Source: an uncultured Neomegalonema sp. (GTDB lineage: Bacteria; Pseudomonadota; Alphaproteobacteria; Rhodobacterales; Rhodobacteraceae). Taken from it: a stretch of 64,000 nucleotides of DNA. The DNA is taken from the NCBI GenBank assembly GCA_937911325.1, contig CALDSD010000068.1, forward strand, positions 1-64,000, read 5' to 3'. The translations under genes and the position numbers were made by a program. This document shows, piece after piece, positions 35,801 to 42,215 of the stretch. The stretch's first letter is position 1; the number at the start of each line of letters is the position of its first letter. Below the pieces are notes generated by a model. It did no database searches, was not told the origin of the DNA, and was given only the letters and a program-made list of their open reading frames with translations.

Positions 35801-36152
35801 CGGTCAGCGCGCGCCGCTCTCGCCGACTGAAGTCCGCGGACAGCAGGTCGCTGGCGTTCGCTACCGGGCCTGGCAGCCTTCGGCGTCCTTGCACCCGACG
35901 ATTGGCGTCCATACGCCGTTGATCTTCGATCTCCTCGATACCTGGACGGGGCGTTCGGTCGGGGGGTGTCGCTATCATGTGGCGCATCCTGGCGGGAAGT
36001 TTTTCGACACCATGCCGGTGAACGCCTTTGAGGCGGAAGGCCGGCGACATGCGCGCTTTGAAGCTCAAGGTCACACGCCCGGGCCAATGGCGACGCCTCC
36101 CGAGCATCGCAATCCCGACTACCCCACGACGTTGGATTTAAGGCTGTTCTGA
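32844..36152 (+). CDS. Transglutaminase-like protease fused to DUF2126
   Basis: A large cytosolic protein of 1102 residues. The N-terminal part (about 1-270) is a bacterial transglutaminase-like N domain plus papain-fold core with an intact triad: Cys182 (GSGSCRDSAW), His231 (DLHAWTEVY) and Asp247 (GLDPTSG). From about 320 to the end is DUF2126, a circularly permuted amidoligase-related domain with LTMGGEPTFVS, HSGTGGGNHIVLGGATPADSP and VEFRSFEMPPHARMSLAQQ. The start is GTG at 32844 after GAGG. Such fusions are part of the ATP-grasp/alpha-E systems. The transglutaminase is predicted to be a peptidase or amide-bond editor. It belongs with the set B genes or bridges the two sets. Confidence 0.9.
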   Translation: MSIQVALTHRTSYKYDRPVRLGPQVIRLRPAPHSRTEILSYSLTLAPSEHFLNWQQDPFGNFLARMVATEPTEEFSVTVDLVASMATLNPFDFFIEEEARQWPFAYDPLLKEDLAPYLKANAVGPHLKKYLSDLKGLLKDDVTIDFIVALNQKLENDIEYLIRMEPGVQSPEETLKRGSGSCRDSAWLMVQILRSFGLAARFVSGYLIQLKPDVKPLEGPVGAEEDFTDLHAWTEVYLPGAGWVGLDPTSGLLASEGHIPVAATPSPQTAAPISGAHEKAEVSFDFEMGIRRIFETPRVTKPYSDEQWVRIDALGDQVDARLSENDVRLTMGGEPTFVSAIDMEGEEWMNGAVGPTKRRYAEDLTRRLTARFAPGGLMHFGQGKWYPGEQLPRWAFATYWRDDGEALWEAPELIDREQPVKPAKAADAEQFMAALCDQLGLPTDSAMPAYEDAAHFALVEQKLPINLDVADNKIEDKAERARVIKTFERGLGEPSGYVLPIQVWQQKDRKHPAPTRRWVTERWKLRRGRLFLMPGDSPVGFRLPIGGLPYISPAAYPYVTPSDPMQDRAPLPGRGALLQQRRTETLEASFPPPIDMPNEVAGAVRTAMTAEPRDGHLCLFLPPLADAEDYAALTAAIEETAAKLDQPVHIEGYEPPHDPRLNNIKVTPDPGVIEVNIHPAKSWRQAVDTTTALYEEAFECRLGTEKFMVDGKHSGTGGGNHIVLGGATPADSPFLRRPDLLASVITYWQHHPSLSYLFSGMFIGPTSQAPRVDEARHEGLYELEIAMKQLPPRGQDIPLWLVDRLFRNLLIDVSGNTHRAEICIDKLYSPDGPAGRLGLVEFRSFEMPPHARMSLAQQLLLRALIAWFWDQPYSGRLARWGTDLHDKFMLPHFVWSDFQSVLADLRRAGFAFEDDWFAPHFEFRFPRYGAVTYGDVTIELRGALEPWHVLGEEGVVGGTARYVDSSLERLQVKVDGADDRHVVVCVGQRAPLSPTEVRGQQVAGVRYRAWQPSASLHPTIGVHTPLIFDLLDTWTGRSVGGCRYHVAHPGGKFFDTMPVNAFEAEGRRHARFEAQGHTPGPMATPPEHRNPDYPTTLDLRLF

Positions 36153-36318
36153 CGCGAGCCGACGCTGCGGCGCCAGTAAGTGTGCAACAATCGGCGCATT
36201 GTTTCGCCCACGAGGCCGCAACGGTAGACAATAAAATGGGACTAAACCCTCGTTGGGTTGTACGGTGTGGTTGGGGAGAGGCCGTTTTACGCGATGCGGC
36301 GTGAGGAGAAACACTGGA

Positions 36319-38934
36319 ATGACGGCGTCGGTGGGCGAACAGGAAGTCGAAGCGGGAATATCGCCTAGCTGGACCTATGCGCCGGTATCTGGCGTCTACG
36401 ACGAGATGATGGATGCGAGCGGCGCGGTACGCCCGGCGTGGCGTCCGCTCGTCAGTCGGTTCTCGAACATGAGCGAGGCGGTCCTCTCGGATCGAGCGCT
36501 GAAGACCGAACACCTTCTTTTTGAGAACTTCAGCGATCCACAAGAAGGTGGTCCGCCTTGGCGGCTGGACGTCGCGCCGCTGATGCTCGGCGAGCAAGAA
36601 TGGGTCAGGATCGAGGCCGCCGCTTTGCAGCGGGCTCGGCTTTACAACGCGCTCATCGCAGATGCCTATGGCCCGCAACGCCTGTTCACGAATGGCGTGG
36701 TCCCCCCCGACGTGGTGCTGAACGATCCGAGCTTTCTGAGACCTCTGCACGGCGTGACGCCGCCGAACGGCCATCTCAGCATGCTGGCGTTGGATCTGGC
36801 CCGAGATCCTTCCGGGGATTGGCGGGTGATCGACGCGCATGCCGAGACGCCGGCCGGCCACGGATACGTGCTCGCCAATCGCATGATGATGGCGGAAGTG
36901 TCCGGCGACCTTTTCAGCAGTTGCCGCGCATACCGGATCGGTCAGTTCTATCAGGCGTTCGCAGACAGCCTTGTGGCGCGCGCTCAATCGGATGATCCGA
37001 CAATCGCGTTGCTGACCTCGGCCCCTGGCGAGCCGGCCTATCTCGGCCACGCCTATATGGGCCGCTACCTCGGTTACATGCGGGTTGAAGGGTCGGATCT
37101 GCGCGTCGCCGACAAGCGCCTGTACCTCAAGACGATCGACGGTCTCAAACGCGTTGATCTGCTTTTGCGCGGCGTCGAGGGACGTCGTTGCGACCCGCTC
37201 GAGCTGGCTCCAGACGGGTTTCAGGGTCCGGCTGGTTTGGTCTCCGCCGTGCGGGAGAACGCCGACTTGGTCGCGAATGCGCTGGGCGCCTCAATCGTCG
37301 AAAACCGGGGACTGTCGCCCTTCCTGCCAGGCGTCGCGCGCGAATTGCTGGGCGAGGATCTGCTCATGCCGGATCCGCCGCGTCATTGGTTGGGCGAGCC
37401 GGGCGTGCGCGATCACGTTCTGTCGAAGCTGGACGACTTCGTGATCCACGACGCGCATGAAGGCATCGGGCGTCCTGGCGAAGCGCAAGCTGGCCAGCGC
37501 GCCGCGTCGATGGACCCTGACAGCCGGGCCGCGCTGGTCGAGAACGTCGGCCTGCGGGGCGGGCGACTGGTCGCTGAGCGGCCCGTCGGCTTTGCAACGG
37601 CGCCGCACTGGGGCGCGAACGGACTGGCTCCGGCTCCCTACGCCTTGCGGGTCTTCGTCGCCGCCTTGGACGGCGGTTTCGCGGTGATGCCGGGCGGGGT
37701 CGCGTTGACGATCGATGCGGACTCCGCCGTCGCCGTCACGTCGCAGACGGCGCTGTCCCGGGACGTCTGGGTCGCGGGGCCAAATCCGCCGCCGCCTGCG
37801 ATAAGCCTCAAGCGCATCGTCCGCGAGAACGCGGTCGCGCCGCGACAATCGCAAGAGCTGCAAAGCCGCGCGGCGGATAACCTCTTTTGGCTGGGCCGCT
37901 ATTGCGAGCGGGCGGAGTCGCTTCTGCGGATCCTGCGCCAAACGCTGACCCAGACCGCCGCCGACCTCGCGCCGATCAGCCGTCGACGACATCCCCTTGC
38001 GCCGCTGCAGCATCTCTTGATGAAGGACGAGGCGGAGACGGACGAGCAATTGATGCTCCGTCGACGGCTCTGCGACGCCATCGACGAGCTCAGCGCCGCG
38101 CCGGGTCGTTTGCACGGTTTGCCGAACACCATCGACAACATCAAGAGAACAGCGCTGCAATGCCGTGAGCGTCTGTCGATCGACAGTTGGCGCATCTTGA
38201 CAAGTCTTTCGACGCGCGGCCTCGCCAGCCAACCGCCAACGCTGCGCGACATCAACGGCGCAAACGGGCGCGGAAGTCACGGACTAGAGGACGTCCTCGC
38301 GGAAAGCGCGCCGTCCAACGCGCTCGATATCGTTGAAAACTGCGATGCGCTGCTCGAACAGCTGGCGGCGTTTGCGGGCATGACGCACGAGAATATGACG
38401 CGCAACCGCGGGTGGCGGTTCCTCGACATGGGGCGCCGGTTGGAGCGCGCGGCCCAGCTCAGCGAGCTGCTGCATGCGCTTTTCGCCGACGCCGCCCCGG
38501 ACGAGGAAATCGGCGACGATATGACCTTCGCGCTCTACGTCGCCGACAGTTACTTGACCTTCCGGTCGCGGTATCGCTTCGCCCCTGATCTCAAGTTGAT
38601 GCTCGATCTTCTGTTGATTGACGAAACCAATCCGCGCAGCGTCGCCTACCAGCTCAGCCGGCTCTCCGAACATATCGGGCAACTGCCGAAATCCGCCGGC
38701 GACGCGCACCGTGCGCCTGATCAGCGCTTGGCTCTGGATCTTCTGACGCAGGTGCGGCTCGCGGATCTGGATCAGCTTGCGGCCGTTTCGGAAGAAGGGC
38801 GGCGGGAGGAGCTGGCGGAGCTCCTCGGAGCTGTTTTCGCCGAGTTGCCGCATTTGTCTGAACTCGTCTCCCGGCAGTACTTCAGCCTCGCCGATGAGCA
38901 GCCGCGCAGGCTGCAGTCGCAAACGCGCTCTTGA
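36319..38934 (+). CDS. Circularly permuted ATP-grasp fused to alpha-E domain, set B
   Basis: An 871-residue fusion of the two proteins that are separate in set A. The ATP-grasp part (about 1-500) has WRVIDAHAETPAGHGYVLANR, GLKRVDLLLRGVEGRRCDPLEL (in part) and SPFLPGVAREL. It is more diverged from the standard motifs than the set A enzyme (HAETPAG in place of DNARTPSG). The alpha-E part begins near residue 510 with RAADNLFWLGRYCERAESLLRIL. The start at 36319 has GAGGAGA about 10 bases upstream; the frame is open to 36253 without signal. The 166-base leader has no clear promoter. The next transglutaminase gene follows after 16 bases. Confidence 0.89.
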   Translation: MTASVGEQEVEAGISPSWTYAPVSGVYDEMMDASGAVRPAWRPLVSRFSNMSEAVLSDRALKTEHLLFENFSDPQEGGPPWRLDVAPLMLGEQEWVRIEAAALQRARLYNALIADAYGPQRLFTNGVVPPDVVLNDPSFLRPLHGVTPPNGHLSMLALDLARDPSGDWRVIDAHAETPAGHGYVLANRMMMAEVSGDLFSSCRAYRIGQFYQAFADSLVARAQSDDPTIALLTSAPGEPAYLGHAYMGRYLGYMRVEGSDLRVADKRLYLKTIDGLKRVDLLLRGVEGRRCDPLELAPDGFQGPAGLVSAVRENADLVANALGASIVENRGLSPFLPGVARELLGEDLLMPDPPRHWLGEPGVRDHVLSKLDDFVIHDAHEGIGRPGEAQAGQRAASMDPDSRAALVENVGLRGGRLVAERPVGFATAPHWGANGLAPAPYALRVFVAALDGGFAVMPGGVALTIDADSAVAVTSQTALSRDVWVAGPNPPPPAISLKRIVRENAVAPRQSQELQSRAADNLFWLGRYCERAESLLRILRQTLTQTAADLAPISRRRHPLAPLQHLLMKDEAETDEQLMLRRRLCDAIDELSAAPGRLHGLPNTIDNIKRTALQCRERLSIDSWRILTSLSTRGLASQPPTLRDINGANGRGSHGLEDVLAESAPSNALDIVENCDALLEQLAAFAGMTHENMTRNRGWRFLDMGRRLERAAQLSELLHALFADAAPDEEIGDDMTFALYVADSYLTFRSRYRFAPDLKLMLDLLLIDETNPRSVAYQLSRLSEHIGQLPKSAGDAHRAPDQRLALDLLTQVRLADLDQLAAVSEEGRREELAELLGAVFAELPHLSELVSRQYFSLADEQPRRLQSQTRS

Positions 38935-38950
38935 CGCTCGCAAAGACGCC

Positions 38951-39850
38951 ATGCCTCGCTACGCAATCTCCCACAAAACGCATTACGACTACGCCTCGCC
39001 GGTCATTCAGTCGTTTCATCTGCTGCATGTCAGCCCGCGAGAGGTTTCCCACCAGAGCGTGCAGCGCCACAGCGTCATCATCGAGCCTGCGCCGACGTCG
39101 CGAGAGAGCGCCCTGGACTATTTCGGCAACCCGGCGGTTCGGATCACCTTGGAAGACGAACATTCGGAACTGTCGGTGACCGCGCTCAGCGCGATCGATA
39201 TCGACCAGGTGGACACTCCTGATCTCGAGGCGTCTTGCCGCTGGGAGGATATCGCTGAACGGCGCGTCGGCGCGGCGGCGGGTCTCAATCGCACCGTGCT
39301 GGATTACGCGTGTTACTCCCGACTGGCGGAGCCGACGCCGGCGACCGCCGCCTTTGCGCGTGAAACGGTCCAGGCGGGCGCCTCGGTGCTGACCGCGGCG
39401 CACACGATCACGCAGCGGATCTTTGAAGAATTCGCTTTCGACAGCTCGACGACGGACGTCTCAACACCGGTCGATCAGGTGCTGGCGCAGAAATCCGGCG
39501 TTTGCCAGGACTTTGCGCATCTTCAGATCGCCGCTCTGAGAGCGCTTGGCTTGCCGACCCGGTACGTCAGCGGGTACATCCGAACCCGGCCGCCGGAGGG
39601 GCAAGAACGGCTCGTCGGCGCGGACGCTTCGCATGCCTGGGTGTCGGTCTGGTCGCCGGAATTCGGGTGGGTCGACTTCGACCCGACCAACAACCTGATC
39701 AATTCGGAAGATCACGTCACGATCGCCTATGGCCGTGACTACGATGACGTCAGTCCGATCTCCGGTGTGCTGCTCGGGGGCGGCGATCATTCGGTCTCCG
39801 TCTCTGTCGACGTCGCGCCAGAGACAGGCGAGGCGCGCTCTCCAACATAG
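38951..39850 (+). CDS. Transglutaminase-like family protein, set B
   Basis: A 299-residue papain-fold protein: bacterial transglutaminase-like N-terminal region (YAISHKTHYDYASPVIQ) followed by the core with Cys185 (KSGVCQDFAH), His228 (DASHAWVSVW) and Asp244 (VDFDPTNN). No signal peptide is seen, so it acts in the cytoplasm. It is the last gene of the ATP-grasp/alpha-E block. An Anbu (proteasome-like) gene, frequent at this position in other genomes, is absent: the next gene reads the other way. The start is fixed by homology; the frame from 38777 lies inside the preceding gene. Confidence 0.9.
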   Translation: MPRYAISHKTHYDYASPVIQSFHLLHVSPREVSHQSVQRHSVIIEPAPTSRESALDYFGNPAVRITLEDEHSELSVTALSAIDIDQVDTPDLEASCRWEDIAERRVGAAAGLNRTVLDYACYSRLAEPTPATAAFARETVQAGASVLTAAHTITQRIFEEFAFDSSTTDVSTPVDQVLAQKSGVCQDFAHLQIAALRALGLPTRYVSGYIRTRPPEGQERLVGADASHAWVSVWSPEFGWVDFDPTNNLINSEDHVTIAYGRDYDDVSPISGVLLGGGDHSVSVSVDVAPETGEARSPT

Positions 39851-39872
39851 AGAGCCCGCCTGCCGAACTCAT

Positions 39873-40643
39873 TCATTCAACCTTGCCTGGCAAGCTGAGA
39901 TCGCCTGACGCGATGTCGAAGACGTCCGTGACGCAGAGCAGCGGCGCGTGGATTTGCGCGTTCACCCGCAGCGCGGCGGTGACGCCGTCATAAGACGCGC
40001 CGGCGGCGGCTTCCACGTCTGCAAAGGCGACGCTTAAGCTGATTTCAGGACCGTCAAACACCGGAGAGAAGCCCGGACTATCGATAAACAAGGGAAGCCC
40101 TGGCCAAGTTGCCGGCATCCGAGGCGTCTCGCCTTCGGGAATGTCCCGCACCGCCAATGCGCCGGGGCCACAGGCTTCGTCGGGAACCAGCACCACCCAG
40201 TGACTGTGCCAGTCGGCTCCGTCATTTGTCAGATCGCCGTCGCCGTTCTCGTCATAGAGGGGCGTATCGTCGAAATCTGGATGACTGGTCGCCGCGAGAG
40301 CCAGGATGCCGGTCCCGCCTTCAAAACCAACGGCGGAGGGATCCAGCGAAATGGGCCAGACATAGGAGAGAACCGGCGCGCCTCCGAGTTCCCCGACAGG
40401 AGATGGCGTCTCGGCGCCGGCGACGCCGTTTGTCGTCATGTGGAAGGTGACCGTTCGACCGCTCCGGTGCACATGCGCTCCAACGATGTCAAAGGCCGCA
40501 CGTTTTGTCTCGTCGGCAGGGGAGAGAACAGCGCCGTCCTGATGGGCGGCGTGACTGTGGTTGTGACCTTGATCGGCGTGCGCCGGCGCGCCGACGGCGA
40601 TGGCTCCGATCGCCAGAGCCAGTGAAACGAGAACCTTCTTCAT
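39873..40643 (-). CDS. Secreted His-rich protein of unknown function
   Basis: A 256-residue exported protein. The signal peptide is MKKVLVSLALAIGAIAVGAPAHA with cleavage expected after residue 23. The mature N-terminus is His-rich (DQGHNHSHAAHQDG), and an Asp-rich EF-hand-like loop, YDENGDGDLTNDGADWHSHW, lies near residue 130. Metal binding is therefore plausible. I do not recognise the family. It diverges from a MarR regulator with a Cys/His tail across 90 bases containing a perfect inverted repeat, so the two are probably functionally linked. ATG 40643 has CTGCAGGAG upstream. Confidence 0.7.
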   Translation of the reverse strand: MKKVLVSLALAIGAIAVGAPAHADQGHNHSHAAHQDGAVLSPADETKRAAFDIVGAHVHRSGRTVTFHMTTNGVAGAETPSPVGELGGAPVLSYVWPISLDPSAVGFEGGTGILALAATSHPDFDDTPLYDENGDGDLTNDGADWHSHWVVLVPDEACGPGALAVRDIPEGETPRMPATWPGLPLFIDSPGFSPVFDGPEISLSVAFADVEAAAGASYDGVTAALRVNAQIHAPLLCVTDVFDIASGDLSLPGKVE

Positions 40644-40682
40644 TGGTCTGCTCCTGCAGTGTTACGGATGTCAGTTGGGTAA

Positions 40683-40723
40683 TAGCGAGTCGAAACAATT
40701 GCAAGAGTGATTTTGACTCGCTA
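40683..40723. promoter_or_regulatory. Perfect 9-bp inverted repeat, candidate MarR operator
   Basis: TAGCGAGTC at 40683-40691 and GACTCGCTA at 40715-40723 are perfectly complementary with a 23-base spacer. The repeat lies between the divergent His-rich protein and marR, and its right arm covers the end of the marR promoter spacer. Confidence 0.65.
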
Positions 40724-40727
40724 CTAT
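40699..40727 (+). promoter_or_regulatory. Sigma-70-like promoter of marR, probably giving a leaderless mRNA
   Basis: TTGCAA (40699-40704), a 17-base spacer and TACTAT (40722-40727). Transcription should start about 7 bases after the -10, at or next to the A of the marR ATG (40734). No Shine-Dalgarno lies before that ATG, which fits leaderless translation. Confidence 0.55.
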
Positions 40728-40733
40728 ATCTTC

Positions 40734-41276
40734 ATGTCAAAATCAGTACGGATACAGCTCTTGCTTGAGCGATTGGCGCGCGTGGCCGCGGCCGAAGACT
40801 GGAGCGCGGATGTGAACCCGGCGCAGTTTGCCGCGCTCAGCTATCTGGACCGCGCAAACCGCTTCTCGCGGTCCCCGTCTCAAGTCGCGGATTACCTGTC
40901 GGCGACCAGGGGCACTGTCTCGCAAACACTCAAAGCGCTCGCGCGAAAGGGGTTGGTGGAAGAGCGTCGATCCGCGGCCGACAAGCGCAGCATCTCTTAC
41001 AACGTCACGCCTGAGGGCTCCGCCGTCCTGTCATCGAGAAGCGCGCTGTCCGACGCGGTCGATCAGCTTGGGTTCAAGCAGACCACGGCGTTGGAGGAAG
41101 GTCTCGCAAAATTGGTTGAGAGGGCGATCAAGGCGCGCGGCGACCGCGCGTTTGGTCTGTGCCGGACGTGTCGCCACCACCGCGGCGGCGACGATACTGA
41201 CCGGTTCTGCAGTCTTCTCAATCTACCGCTTGAAGAGCGTGAGGCGGAGCAAATATGCGCCGAACACGCGTACTGA
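40734..41276 (+). CDS. MarR-family regulator with C-terminal Cys/His motif
   Basis: A 180-residue winged-helix regulator. The DNA-binding region is SPSQVADYLSATRGTVSQTLKALARKGLVEERRS (about 47-80, in part) with the wing DKRSISYNVTPEG. Beyond the usual MarR fold the C-terminal 40 residues carry Cys143, Cys146, His148, His149, Cys159, Cys175 and His178 (CRTCRHH...FC...QICAEH), which looks like a zinc or other metal/redox-sensing site. It likely represses itself and the divergent His-rich secreted protein through the inverted repeat. Its stop TGA abuts the crtC stop with no base between (TGATCA at 41274-41279). The ATG at 40734 appears leaderless. Confidence 0.85.
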   Translation: MSKSVRIQLLLERLARVAAAEDWSADVNPAQFAALSYLDRANRFSRSPSQVADYLSATRGTVSQTLKALARKGLVEERRSAADKRSISYNVTPEGSAVLSSRSALSDAVDQLGFKQTTALEEGLAKLVERAIKARGDRAFGLCRTCRHHRGGDDTDRFCSLLNLPLEEREAEQICAEHAY

Positions 41277-42215
41277 TCAGTCGGGGAAACTCCAGTTGGC
41301 GCGCCGTGGAACCCGGACCGCCAGCATTGGTTTGAGCAAAGGGCTCGCAAACCGGTTCAGATCGAGCGCCTCATGCACGCCGATCGTTTCTTCGCCGTCG
41401 ATTTGCGTGCGGATCGCGGATCGGCTGTAGAACGGCGCGTCAAGCATCGCTTTCACCTGGCGGGGCCGATAACCCTGATCGGCGCGGGTCTCGCGATACA
41501 CAGTCCACAGCCCGCGCGCCATGCGTGCTTTTGGCGGCATCGGAATACGCTCGACCGCGCCGTCCGCAGAGAACTGGAGACCCAGTTCAAGGGTCGACCC
41601 ATCGCGGCGCTCGGCGTCGTAGAAAGCGGTGGTGCCGCCGCTGCGCGGCAGACGCGCCCAAGTCCAGTAGCTGAAGTCGGCCTCGAGCGCCCGAGTACCG
41701 AAATTCGAGTCGAAGTACCCATGTCCGGACCACTTCCATCCCGTTCGGTCTAGGTCGACCTCGATCCGCGCGGTCGGCGCGAAGGGCCGCCAGACGTGGG
41801 AGCCGTCGGGGTGCAGGGCGACCTCGATATCGGTCATGCCCTCGGGAATCAATCGGATCTGACCGCGCAGCTGATGGAGATGCGGCGTGCAGGTTTCGTT
41901 GACGTCGATCACCAGCTCGGAGCCGGTCCACCGCATCGAACTTGGTCCGACCTCAAGCTTGTCGGGAGAGAGTCTGAGCGCTTGGGCGCCCCGGTCCGTC
42001 ATGGTCCACCGGCCGCCTTTCCCGTAAGTGGCGACATTGATGCAGCAGTGGTTCTCGGGCCGCCGCCGTCCCGACCAGCGATACCAGGGCGAGAAGACCG
42101 ATCCTATGAAGCCGATGACGGCGACGGCGCGCGCCCCGTCGTCGGAGATGCCGTCGACATACCACCATGCGTAGCCGTCCGGGGGGACCGCGAGGTCGAA
42201 GCAAGGTCCGTCAAG
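41277..42215 (-). CDS. crtC: Acyclic carotenoid 1,2-hydratase CrtC (5' end uncertain)
   Basis: Hydratase that adds water to neurosporene to give hydroxyneurosporene. The conserved core starts at FDLAVPPDGYAWWYVDGISDDG and continues with FIGSVFSPWYRWSGRRRPENHCCINVATYG (in part) and YFDSNFGTRALEADFSYWTWARL (in part). Between 42494 and well inside this core, the crtC frame contains no ATG, GTG or TTG. ATG 42494 would add about 93 unrelated residues overlapping crtD by 391 bases. The end given here (CTT codon at 42213-42215, 4 bases after GAGG) is a placeholder near the expected start. Non-canonical initiation, frameshifting from crtD or a sequence error are possible. The 5' part is double-coded with the crtD C-terminus. 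Confidence 0.85.
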   Translation of the reverse strand, partial: LDGPCFDLAVPPDGYAWWYVDGISDDGARAVAVIGFIGSVFSPWYRWSGRRRPENHCCINVATYGKGGRWTMTDRGAQALRLSPDKLEVGPSSMRWTGSELVIDVNETCTPHLHQLRGQIRLIPEGMTDIEVALHPDGSHVWRPFAPTARIEVDLDRTGWKWSGHGYFDSNFGTRALEADFSYWTWARLPRSGGTTAFYDAERRDGSTLELGLQFSADGAVERIPMPPKARMARGLWTVYRETRADQGYRPRQVKAMLDAPFYSRSAIRTQIDGEETIGVHEALDLNRFASPLLKPMLAVRVPRRANWSFPD

